Numbered from the stretch's first letter, positions 1 through 5,299 are shown. The stretch is DNA of 6,214 nucleotides from an uncultured Acetobacteraceae bacterium (GCA_937930165.1 CALGVL010000309.1:1-6214); one strand, 5' to 3'. Notes: a model not told the origin generated them from the sequence alone. Made by a program: numbers and translations.

Positions 1-392
1 GGGACCGCGTCTGGCGGCCCGGCGAGCCGGTGCGGCTCACGGCGGTGTCCTCGACCGATGGCTGGCTGTACTGCGTCTCGGTGCGGGGCGACGGCAGGGC
101 GGTGCCGGTCTTCCCGGCAGGCGCCATCGACGGCGCGCGGCTGCCGGCCGCGATGCCCGCCACCATCCCCGGTCCGCGCCGCAGCGCCGGGCTGCGGGCC
201 GGCCCGCCGGGGGTGGAGCGGATCCGCTGCTGGCTGGCGGACCGCGACATTTCCCCGGAACTGCCGCATGCGCTGCTCGACCCCGCCGGGGCGCGGCTGC
301 CGGACCGGCTGGCTGCCGATCTCGACGCCGTCTTCGCGGGCATTGCCGGCGCCCGGATGGCGACGGCCTCGCTGGAGATCCGCGTAGAATAG
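1..392 (+). CDS. DUF4384-type protein, 3' part only (5' end outside window)
   Basis: The reading frame is already open at the left edge (first full codon at position 3) and ends with TAG at 390-392, so only about 129 C-terminal residues are visible. The pattern RPGEPVRLTAVSSTDGWLY, then a V-x-G-x-G turn and a VFPAG strand, resembles DUF4384. That is a small beta-sandwich domain usually found at the C-terminus of secreted or membrane-anchored bacterial proteins, for example after kinase, caspase-like or peptidoglycan-associated domains. After the domain comes a VERIRCWLADRDI segment, where family members typically carry a GxERI/V strand, and then a short helical tail. A GTG at 30 is an internal Val, because the domain clearly begins before it. 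The upstream partner domain, and so the function of the whole protein, cannot be seen. Naming of the domain is by pattern recognition; the truncation is certain. Confidence 0.72.
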   Translation, partial: DRVWRPGEPVRLTAVSSTDGWLYCVSVRGDGRAVPVFPAGAIDGARLPAAMPATIPGPRRSAGLRAGPPGVERIRCWLADRDISPELPHALLDPAGARLPDRLAADLDAVFAGIAGARMATASLEIRVE

Positions 393-777
393 CGCGGCCG
401 CCCAGCGGCTGTCCCGCAATGGGACCGGAGCGAGCTTCGTTTCCGTTTCCGAGTGCCTGCGGCCCCTGCCTGCGGTGGACCAGCCGGCAGCGGCATCGTG
501 GCTGCAGTATCGGGCAAGCTGCCGGTGCGGCCCGACGCTGGGCGGCGCCTTCGGGGATGCGCCGAGGCTTTCCTCGCGCGCGATATGGACAGGGCGGCAG
601 AGAATGAGGGCGACCGCATTCAAGAGCGGCCCGATCCCACCGGCACGAAGCAGGGTGGGGGTAGGGTTCCCGCTACGGTCACCCTCGGGCCAAGGGTAGT
701 GCGCTCGGAGCCTGGCGGCAAAGGACGCCCCATCGCCTACCTGGGCCTGATCGAGCAGGCGCGCACGGTCGAGCCCG
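393..777. other. Intergenic region without a convincing gene
   Basis: This stretch lies between the stop of the DUF4384-type gene and the stop of the minus-strand papain-like gene. Open frames cross it, but none has a ribosome binding site, a recognisable domain or consistent codon use over its length. The exception is about 700-775 on the plus strand, where nearly every codon ends in G or C and the peptide reads GRPIAYLGLIEQAR. This could be a relic of a gene. No clear terminator with a T-tract was found for either neighbour; a weak ACCCT/AGGGT inverted repeat lies at 681-697. Confidence 0.5.
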
Positions 778-1347
778 CTACATCGCCTCCGTCACGCCGC
801 TGCTCCGCAGGCTCGCCCGTTCTCCATGAGTCCGGGGACGGACATTCGGGCCGCCGGGCAGGCCGGGCGCGCCGTGCAGCCGGACGGCATGGGTCACGCG
901 CCGGCGCCCGAAGGCCAGCGGGGAGACCGGCACCGCCGTATGCCGGTTGTCATGCACCAGCGCGAGGCCGCCGAGCCGCACATGCAGCAGCAGGAAATGG
1001 TCGGTCACGCGCAGCAGGTACCAGCCCGGCTCCAGCCCGCGCCGGACGAGGCGGGCGAGGCTGGTGCCTCCCCACGCCGTGTCCGCCGGGATGTCCAGCG
1101 GTTCGCAGGCGGTGCCGGTGCGGTGCAGGGCTTCCACCAGGTCGCGCCACCAGCTCGTGACGATCTCGGTTCCTGCCGGGTAGTGCGCCGGGCTTACCTG
1201 CCGCAGCAGGGCGCAGGCTTCGGCATGGGAGAGGCCGGTGGCCAGGGCGAGGGCGGCCGGCCCGCACCAGGGGATGCGGCCGCCATTCTCGCGCCACAGC
1301 TCGAGATGCGTGCGGAAGACGGGGCTGAAGCCTGCATCCAGTGGCAT
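778..1347 (-). CDS. Small papain/C39-like-fold protein, hypothetical
   Basis: This encodes 189 residues from an ATG at 1347, chosen because GGAG lies 6 bases upstream; an in-frame ATG at 1419 would add a Pro/Arg-rich stretch without a ribosome binding site. Residues 25-39 read IPWCGPAALALATGL, the Cys-Gly-Pro-(small) helix start typical of papain-fold and C39-like peptidases (candidate nucleophile Cys28). Residues 115-121 (TDHFLLL) give a His117 on a beta-strand, and VHDN at 131-134 supplies a possible Asp/Asn third residue. Order and spacing (Cys, about 90 residues, His, about 16 residues, Asp) fit a minimal cysteine-peptidase fold such as those found in phage and plasmid hypothetical proteins. 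There is no signal peptide or membrane segment. The last 30 residues are Pro/Gly/Arg-rich and probably disordered. It stands alone, convergent with the DUF4384-type gene and divergent from tRNA-Val. Substrate and activity are unknown; it may be catalytically inactive. Confidence 0.7.
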   Translation of the reverse strand: MPLDAGFSPVFRTHLELWRENGGRIPWCGPAALALATGLSHAEACALLRQVSPAHYPAGTEIVTSWWRDLVEALHRTGTACEPLDIPADTAWGGTSLARLVRRGLEPGWYLLRVTDHFLLLHVRLGGLALVHDNRHTAVPVSPLAFGRRRVTHAVRLHGAPGLPGGPNVRPRTHGERASLRSSGVTEAM

Positions 1348-1489
1348 GGTCCGCTCCGGGATGGTGCCGGAGGGCAGCCTAGGCAGGCGCCGGGGGCGGG
1401 GCTGTGGGGCCCGCCACAACGGGCCGCATCTCCTTCTGCGAGGGGCGGCCCCAGGGCGCAGGCCGTCTCGCTGCGGCCGCGCCGCGCGC

Positions 1490-1518
1490 TTGACAGCGCC
1501 GGGCGCGGGCCCTATCCG
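1490..1518 (+). promoter_or_regulatory. Sigma-70-type promoter of tRNA-Val
   Basis: A perfect -35 box TTGACA (1490-1495) is followed by a 17-base GC-rich spacer and TATCCG (1513-1518) as a weak -10 box. Transcription would start near 1525, a few bases before the mature tRNA 5' end at 1530. A GC-rich discriminator and a strong -35 are usual for stable RNA genes. Confidence 0.7.
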
Positions 1519-1529
1519 TCCGCCCCCTC

Positions 1530-1604
1530 GGGTGCGTAGCTCAGCGGGAGAGCATCGCCTTCACACGGCGGGGGTCGCAGGTTCAATCCCTGCCGCACCC
1601 ACCA
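1530..1604 (+). tRNA. tRNA-Val (anticodon CAC)
   Basis: The 75-nt cloverleaf is complete. The acceptor stem GGGTGCG/CGCACCC (1530-1536 with 1594-1600) is perfect. The D-arm is GCTC/GAGC. The anticodon stem TCGCC/GGCGG carries one T-G pair. The anticodon loop TTCACAC places CAC at 1562-1564. The T-arm is GCAGG/CCTGC with loop TTCAATC. A discriminator A at 1601 and an encoded CCA at 1602-1604 complete the gene. Anticodon CAC reads the valine codon GUG, frequent in this GC-rich genome. I found no second copy of its 3' end in the window, so there is no sign that it serves as an integration site here. Confidence 0.96.
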
Positions 1605-1629
1605 TCCTTCCGGGCCTTTGCGGAAGGAT
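1604..1629 (+). terminator. Hairpin directly after tRNA-Val, probable terminator or processing element
   Basis: A 9-bp perfect stem, ATCCTTCCG (1604-1612) with CGGAAGGAT (1621-1629), encloses the 8-base loop GGCCTTTG. It begins on the last base of the tRNA CCA. No T-tract follows; a second hairpin GCGGCC-TCT-GGCCGC lies at 1634-1648. Position and strength suggest it ends or protects the tRNA precursor. The absence of a T-run keeps the terminator call moderate. Confidence 0.5.
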
Positions 1630-1649
1630 GGCGGCGGCCTCTGGCCGCG

Positions 1650-1892
1650 GAATCCCTTTCCTTACCCGACGATGCCTGCGCCGCCAGGGGCGGCTACCGG
1701 TGCTTTTCCTGCCACGGCCGTCCGGTGCCTGCGGATGCCGGGCAAGGGCATGCACGCATCGGTGGAGTTTGAGAGAAAATTCTTCCCGGCAAAATTGAAA
1801 TTGCAGCGGCCCGCGGCTTGAAACTTCGAAACGCGTTGACCGCGCCTCGCGAAACATGACACAAGCCTTATGCCGCGTCCTCCTGCGCAGGC
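1650..1892. other. Intergenic region with a local AT-rich pocket
   Basis: No gene is supported. Plus-strand base composition drops sharply to AT-rich at about 1768-1806, containing two tandem AAATTG units (1792-1803). A GAAAC-TTC-GAAAC direct repeat follows near 1822-1834. Such a pocket in a GC-rich genome can mark a promoter or protein-binding site, but I could not assign convincing -35/-10 boxes leading to a gene. Confidence 0.35.
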
Positions 1893-1923
1893 AAAAAAAG
1901 AGGCGGCACCGTGAGGTGCCGCC
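1893..1923 (-). terminator. Intrinsic terminator of the small RNA
   Basis: Read on the minus strand, GGCGGCACC (1923-1915) and GGTGCCGCC (1910-1902) form a perfect 9-bp stem around the tetraloop TCAC. It is followed by TC and seven T residues (1899-1893). This is the strongest Rho-independent terminator in the window. The plus-strand side lacks a T-tract, so it works only for minus-strand transcription. Confidence 0.9.
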
Positions 1924-1981
1924 GAGTTTAGGGAGGAAACGTCCAAGAAAGCAGGCAACTCGGCAATGCCGGGTTGCTGCT
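1893..1981 (-). ncRNA. mmgR-like: Small RNA resembling the alphaproteobacterial MmgR/suhB (alpha-r8) family
   Basis: On the minus strand a promoter at 2017-1989 predicts transcription from an A near 1981. An intrinsic terminator ends the RNA near 1893, giving about 89 nt. The centre carries GTTTCCTCCCTAAAC (1940-1926), in which GTTT/AAAC can close a loop exposing CCTCCCT, an anti-Shine-Dalgarno sequence. The ten bases UUUCCUCCCU (1939-1930) are, as I recall, the invariant motif of the MmgR sRNA. That is a transcript of about 77 nt in Sinorhizobium meliloti which limits polyhydroxybutyrate accumulation and belongs to the alpha-r8 family (Rfam name suhB). An outer stem GCCGAGTT (1964-1957) with AACTCGGC (1928-1921) encloses this part, giving the expected layout of hairpin plus terminator hairpin. 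The structure and promoter are seen directly; the family assignment rests on motif memory and needs a covariance-model match. It would act in trans on mRNA ribosome binding sites. Confidence 0.72.
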
Positions 1982-1988
1982 GCGCGCG

Positions 1989-2017
1989 CTAATAGTCCGG
2001 GCGACGCCGAAGCGCAA
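1989..2017 (-). promoter_or_regulatory. Predicted promoter of the small RNA
   Basis: On the minus strand TTGCGC (2017-2012) and TATTAG (1994-1989) are separated by exactly 17 bases, and a purine start at 1981 lies 7 bases beyond the -10 box. The -35 box is only partly consensus. The good -10 box, the spacing and the distance to the terminator support it. Confidence 0.6.
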
Positions 2018-2295
2018 GCGCCGTATTGCGTCGCACAAACCATAATGCCGATAACGTCGGGAGGGTTCCCTGCGCATCCAGCCGCCCGTAAGGAACAGGC
2101 CGAGGTGGCAGATCGGCAACACCGGGCCAGGCCGGCCGGCGCTGCGGGCCGGGCGTTACTCCGGCCGCTATCCATGCCGATGAGGCGCGGGCGACGCGCG
2201 CGATCCCCTGACGCACCGGCAGGCTTCACGCGGCCCAAGGGCCGCCGCAGCCCGGATGATCTGGGGAGGCAGCCGCCCCCCGGTCAGGGCCGGGC
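2018..2295. other. Intergenic region between sRNA promoter and CMD gene 3' end
   Basis: No gene is supported. The only clear structure is a perfect 7-bp inverted repeat GCGGCCC-AA-GGGCCGC at 2230-2245, about 50 bases beyond the stop of the minus-strand CMD gene. It could act as a transcript 3'-end hairpin but has no T-tract. Open frames running antisense here have erratic codon use. Confidence 0.4.
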
Positions 2296-2655
2296 CTAGG
2301 TCCCCGTCCCGGCGGGGCGCTTCGCCTGCTCCTCCTCGATGGTGGCGAGCATCAGGGCGGAATGCGCATAGGCCCCGCCAGCCCGCATCTCGGCCGCCAC
2401 CCAGATCGCCTCCGTCAGCTCCTCCGGGGTCGCGCCGGCGCGCAGCGCCGCCTTGGTATGGCCCCTGATGCAATAGGGGCATTGGGTGACATGCGCGACG
2501 GCCACGGCGATGATCTGCTTCATCCTCGCCGGCAGGGCGCCGTCCTCGAACACCGCCCGGCCGAAGGCGTCGAAGGCCGCCTGGGGCGCGGGCGCGAGCG
2601 CACGCCGCTTCTGCGCCAGTTCGCGTGTCGGCTGCGGGTAGATGGCATCGGGCAT
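2296..2655 (-). CDS. Carboxymuconolactone decarboxylase / AhpD-like family protein
   Basis: This encodes 119 residues from ATG at 2655, with AGGAG 9 bases upstream; a longer frame to 2736 has no such site and adds an unrelated Pro/Arg-rich leader. The core follows the CMD domain. A helix with LPARMKQIIAVAVAHVTQ precedes CPYCIRGHTKAALRAGA, giving the CxxC pair Cys59/Cys62 and His66. Then TPEELTEAIWVAAEMRAGGAYAHSA carries the conserved Glu and His98. In AhpD-type members this CxxC-H set reduces peroxides or takes part in thiol redox relay; in true gamma-carboxymuconolactone decarboxylases the Cys pair is absent. The Cys pair thus favours a redox role. It is cytoplasmic, of normal length for single-domain members, and stands alone, divergent from the Gly-rich secreted protein gene. 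The natural substrate is unknown. Confidence 0.9.
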   Translation of the reverse strand: MPDAIYPQPTRELAQKRRALAPAPQAAFDAFGRAVFEDGALPARMKQIIAVAVAHVTQCPYCIRGHTKAALRAGATPEELTEAIWVAAEMRAGGAYAHSALMLATIEEEQAKRPAGTGT

Positions 2656-2722
2656 GGCTTGCCTCTCCTGTCGGTCCGGGCGGAGGGCACCGCGGTCCGC
2701 CGATGGAAGCCCGGGTCCCTGC

Positions 2723-2745
2723 CCCGGATTGAACATTCATCCGGG
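2723..2745. promoter_or_regulatory. Interrupted palindrome, candidate operator upstream of the CMD gene
   Basis: Perfect 7-base arms CCCGGAT (2723-2729) and ATCCGGG (2739-2745) flank TGAACATTC, which itself contains GAA/TTC half-arms around CA. It lies about 70 bases before the CMD gene start, where a regulator or promoter would be expected, and stands out as an AT-containing island in GC-rich DNA. No regulator gene is adjacent. Operator function is inference. Confidence 0.35.
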
Positions 2746-2960
2746 ATGCGGGTTTCGGCCCGGTTCAGGGCTGCGGATCTGCCACCGGGATCCGGATTCG
2801 GGCAGGAACCTGCGCGCCGATACCAGGGGATTGCACCCGACCGGAGTGGCCCGATGGTCCCCGGCACGTTCGCCAGGATTGGGAGGGGGCGGACTGCAGG
2901 GCCGATTCCCAAGCCGATGCAACCCTGTGCCCTGCCTGGCTTTCCCTCGGGACGCCCGAC

Positions 2961-2977
2961 GGCCGGCCAGGCCGGCC
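2961..2977. repeat. Double GGCCGGCC palindrome
   Basis: Two copies of the 8-base palindrome GGCCGGCC (2961-2968 and 2970-2977) are separated by a single A, 37 bases before the Gly-rich protein gene. The whole can fold as a hairpin in the leader. It may be chance in DNA of this composition. Confidence 0.4.
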
Positions 2978-3013
2978 GCAGTGGCGCCGATCGGAAGCAA
3001 GGAAGGACAGGAT

Positions 3014-3406
3014 ATGCGGATCAAGGCTTTGGTGGCGGCATCCGCTTTGGCTGCGGCGCTTGCCTTCGCGGGCGGCGAGGCGCTGGCCCAGAGTACTGGC
3101 GGCAGCACGGGCGGTACCTCCGGCGGCATGGGGAGTGGCAGCGCGGCCAGCTCCGGCGGCACGCGCGGCACGACCAGTGGCCCCGGCGGGGGCGCTTCCG
3201 GCAGCTTCCTGGGCACGGAGCATCCCGATGCCCTCGGCAAGGGTGCCGGCCGCAGCGGGACTGGCAGCGGCAGCGATGCCGGCACGGGCACGGGCGCGGC
3301 GGGCGGCGGCAGCGTGGGCAGTGGCGGCACCCGCTCGGGCACGGGCAGCGGCCCCACCGGCATGTCCGGCACGGGCGCGGGTGGCGGCTCGGGTAGCGGG
3401 CGCTGA
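3014..3406 (+). CDS. Secreted Gly/Ser/Thr-rich low-complexity protein
   Basis: This encodes 130 residues from ATG at 3014; AAGGA ends 6 bases before it. Residues 1-25 form a clear Sec signal peptide: charged MRIK, a hydrophobic Ala/Leu core, then EALA with cleavage expected before Gln26. The mature 105 residues consist mostly of Gly, Ser, Thr and Ala in irregular TGGS, SGG, GTG and GSG units. There is no Cys and a single aromatic (Phe65). One less repetitive island, SFLGTEHPDALGKG at 64-77, is the only part that looks conserved enough to bind something. The rest looks intrinsically disordered. It is probably periplasmic or extracellular. I do not recognise a named family; such proteins are common as hypothetical proteins in Acetobacteraceae. 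It is a single gene, followed by a GC-rich hairpin at 3421-3448. The signal peptide and steady third-position GC support it as real. Confidence 0.8.
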   Translation: MRIKALVAASALAAALAFAGGEALAQSTGGSTGGTSGGMGSGSAASSGGTRGTTSGPGGGASGSFLGTEHPDALGKGAGRSGTGSGSDAGTGTGAAGGGSVGSGGTRSGTGSGPTGMSGTGAGGGSGSGR

Positions 3407-3420
3407 CCCACCGGATGAGC

Positions 3421-3448
3421 GGAGGGGCGGCCGCCGGGCGGCCCCTCC
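3421..3448 (+). terminator. GC-rich hairpin after the Gly-rich protein gene
   Basis: GGAGGGGC (3421-3428) pairs with GCCCCTCC (3441-3448). After one mismatch three more pairs form around the tetraloop GCCG. It starts 15 bases after the TGA stop. There is no T-tract, so it is a probable but not classical intrinsic terminator, as often seen in GC-rich bacteria. Confidence 0.6.
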
Positions 3449-3835
3449 AGCATTGGGCGATCCACCCCGCGCTGCCGCCAGCCGGTGCTCAGGGCATCGC
3501 ACCGTGCATGTTGGGCGGCAACCAGCACGGCCATGAACGGCGGCAGGCTTCAGGGCTGGCCCCCGGCGAGCAATTCCATCTATCTCTGGGTCATGGTCAT
3601 CGGTGGCGTTCCCGTTCGGGGATGAAGCTCGGCCGGTGGATATGACAGGGCTCGCACGCGGGCCCATCAGCGGGCTGTAGCCCGAACGGCGCTGGTAGCG
3701 GCTCCGCAGGGCAAGCAGCGCCGCCAACATTCCCTGCCCCTGTCCGCACCCCTCGGCATTTCTGGCCTTCGCGCCGGTTCCGGCGCGCCGCAACCCGGCC
3801 TTCCTGCGCCCCGCATCCCTTTCCGGCTCTGCCCC
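3449..3835. other. Intergenic region before the ECF sigma operon
   Basis: No convincing gene is seen in these 387 bases. A 30-codon plus-strand frame at 3533-3625 (MNGGRLQ start, hydrophobic IYLWVMVIGG core) is the only peptide with a plausible shape, a possible small membrane protein, but it lacks a ribosome binding site. Longer frames on both strands lack a start signal, a domain and consistent codon use. Confidence 0.4.
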
Positions 3836-3862
3836 GGGAATAATCCGGTATGGCTGGGCGTC
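3836..3862 (+). promoter_or_regulatory. Predicted ECF-type promoter of the sigma/anti-sigma/sulfite oxidase operon
   Basis: GGGAATAA (3836-3843, core GGAATA 3837-3842) and CGTC (3859-3862) are separated by 16 bases. This is the shape of promoters read by ECF sigma factors (GGAA-type -35, CGTC-type -10). It is the only such pair I found in the window and sits just before the ECF sigma gene, fitting the usual autoregulation. Transcription would start near 3869-3871, downstream of the first in-frame ATG at 3850. Confidence 0.65.
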
Positions 3863-3927
3863 ACATAACCAAGGAAGCGCACCGGCCGGCCGTCCGCCAC
3901 GGTGCGGGTGCGAGGAGAACGGGACAG

Positions 3928-4449
3928 TTGACGGAGCGGGATGCGCGCATCGAGGCCATGATCCCGGCGCTGCGCCGGTTCGCCTGGTCCTTGCTGCGCG
4001 ACCAGCACGCGGCGGACGACCTGGTGCAGGACTGCCTGGAGCGCGCGCTGGGCCACTGGCACCTGCGGCGGCCCGATGGCGACCTGAAGGCATGGCTGTT
4101 CGCGATCCTGCACCACGCCTATGTCAGTGGCCGGCGCCGCGACGCGCGGCGGTCACGCCTGCTCGGCGACCTGGCCGGCGTGGCGGACCAGGCGACCAAC
4201 CCGCAGGCGCCCGAGGCGGTGGTGCAGCTCTCCCAGGTGCTGTGCCACCTCGACGCCCTGCCCGAGGAGCAGCGCATCACGATGCTGCTGGTCGGCGTCG
4301 AGGGGCTCGGCTACGAGGAGGCGGCGCGCGTCATGGATGTGCCGGTCGGCACGGTGATGTCGCGCCTGAGCCGCGGCCGCGAGCGCCTGCGGCGGCAAAT
4401 GGAAGGCAGCGCCCCGGCCAGGCCGGTGGCCCTGCGCGCGGTGGGCTAG
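3928..4449 (+). CDS. ECF-family RNA polymerase sigma factor
   Basis: This encodes 173 residues from TTG at 3928, preceded by GAGGAG 10 bases upstream. An in-frame ATG at 3850 would add 26 residues unlike the family and lies before the predicted transcription start. Region sigma-2 spans about 8-72 and includes HAADDLVQDCLERAL and DLKAWLFAILHHAYVS. The linker is short. Region sigma-4 spans about 103-157, with LDALPEEQRITMLLVGVEGL and a helix-turn-helix at GYEEAARVMDVPVGTVMSRL that reads the -35 box. Length and both domains are typical of a minimal ECF factor. The next gene, 4 bases away, encodes its likely membrane anti-sigma factor, and a sulfite-oxidase-family gene follows. In Sinorhizobium meliloti the ECF factors RpoE1 and RpoE4 respond to sulfite, so a similar role is plausible but unproven. 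Autoregulation is suggested by the promoter at 3836-3862. Confidence 0.95.
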   Translation: MTERDARIEAMIPALRRFAWSLLRDQHAADDLVQDCLERALGHWHLRRPDGDLKAWLFAILHHAYVSGRRRDARRSRLLGDLAGVADQATNPQAPEAVVQLSQVLCHLDALPEEQRITMLLVGVEGLGYEEAARVMDVPVGTVMSRLSRGRERLRRQMEGSAPARPVALRAVG

Positions 4450-4453
4450 GCCG

Positions 4454-5299
4454 ATGCCCGGCACCCTGGCGCCGATCGGCGAGGACGACCTGCAGGCCTA
4501 TGTGGACGAGCGGCTGGACGCTGCCCGCCTCGGCTTGGTCCGCCGCTACCTGGAGGAGCACCCCGAGGCGGCCGCCCGGGTCCGCGCCTTCATCGAGCAG
4601 CGCGACGCGCTCCGCGCCGCCCTCGATGCCAAGGCGGCGGAACCGATCCCGGCCCGGCTGCGTGTCGCGCATCTGCGCGCCGGGCTGCGCCAGCGGCGCT
4701 GGCGGCAGTTCCGTGCGGCGGCGGCGGCGGTGCTGCTGGCGCTGGCCGGCGCCGGGGCCGGCTGGATGGCGCGCGGCGGCTGGGAGGGCGGGCCGCCCTC
4801 GCTGCCGCCCATGGCCGAGGCGGCGCAGGCGCACCGGATCCTCGCCGCCGCACCGCGCCGCGCGATCCTGCCGGCCGGCGGGGACCGCGAGGACCTGGCC
4901 GAGTGGCTGACGCGGCGGCTCGGCGCGCCGGTCGTGGTGCCGGACCTGTCGGAGGCAGGCTTCCTGCCGGCGGATGGGCACCTGCTGCCCTCGGCGGAGG
5001 GGCTGGGCGCCATGGTGCTGTATGTGGGGGATGGCGGGGCGCAGCTCTCCTTCTACCTGCGCCCGGCGCCGGATCTGCCGGCGGCCAGGCTGCAATGCGC
5101 CGACCAGCCCGGCGGGCTGCTGACCTATTACTGGTCCGACCGGGGCTGGGCCTATGCCGTGACCGCCGGGATGCAGCGGGCCGAGCTGCGCGGCATCGCC
5201 CTCGCTGCGGAGCGCCAGGTCCGCGCCGGGCCGCGCCGCGTCCCGTCGCAACAACACATCGCTGAAGCACGACTGCCACAGCGCATCTGCCTGGGCTGA
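4454..5299 (+). CDS. Membrane-bound anti-sigma factor (zinc-less type)
   Basis: This encodes 281 residues from ATG at 4454, 4 bases after the sigma-factor stop. No strong ribosome binding site is visible, so translation is probably coupled to the sigma gene. Residues 10-42 (DDLQAYVDERLD, then EEHPEAAARV) match the N-terminal domain of ECF anti-sigma factors, which grips the sigma factor in the cytoplasm. The HxxxCxxC motif of zinc anti-sigma factors is absent. A single membrane span lies at about 86-104 (Ala/Leu/Gly-rich, after RQRRWRQFR), placing residues 110-281 in the periplasm. That sensor part contains LAEWLTRRLGAPVVVPDL and YYWSDRGWAYAV, typical of this family. The last 16 residues use unusual codons (CAA, CAA, GCT, GAA, GCA, CGA, CCA) and may be a read-through tail. 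The product presumably holds the sigma factor inactive until a periplasmic signal arrives. Confidence 0.9.
   Translation: MPGTLAPIGEDDLQAYVDERLDAARLGLVRRYLEEHPEAAARVRAFIEQRDALRAALDAKAAEPIPARLRVAHLRAGLRQRRWRQFRAAAAAVLLALAGAGAGWMARGGWEGGPPSLPPMAEAAQAHRILAAAPRRAILPAGGDREDLAEWLTRRLGAPVVVPDLSEAGFLPADGHLLPSAEGLGAMVLYVGDGGAQLSFYLRPAPDLPAARLQCADQPGGLLTYYWSDRGWAYAVTAGMQRAELRGIALAAERQVRAGPRRVPSQQHIAEARLPQRICLG

Noticed and set aside
453..1160. Plus-strand 235-codon frame through the 393-777 gap into the papain-like gene
   Set aside because: The second half mirrors a minus-strand gene with a clear motif set, and there is no start signal. Only the short codon-biased piece near 700-775 was kept as a weak finding.
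1530..1650. tRNA-Val as an integration site for a mobile element
   Set aside because: No duplicated tRNA 3' end, integrase or phage gene is present in the window.
1561..2238. Minus-strand frame of 225 codons ending in VGAAGIEPATPAV
   Set aside because: The ending is the well-known artefact of translating the antisense of a tRNA T-arm. The frame overlaps tRNA-Val and the sRNA terminator and has no domain or consistent codon use.
3014..3406. Short GC-rich units in the Gly-rich gene considered as a tandem repeat or CRISPR-like array
   Set aside because: The units are irregular in length and sequence and follow from Gly/Ser/Thr codons. There is no fixed repeat-spacer spacing.
2765..4093. Long minus-strand frame of 442 codons across the Gly-rich gene and the intergenic region
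   Set aside because: It overlaps a signal-peptide protein and the ECF gene start, is Ala/Arg/Gly low-complexity, and has no ribosome binding site or domain.
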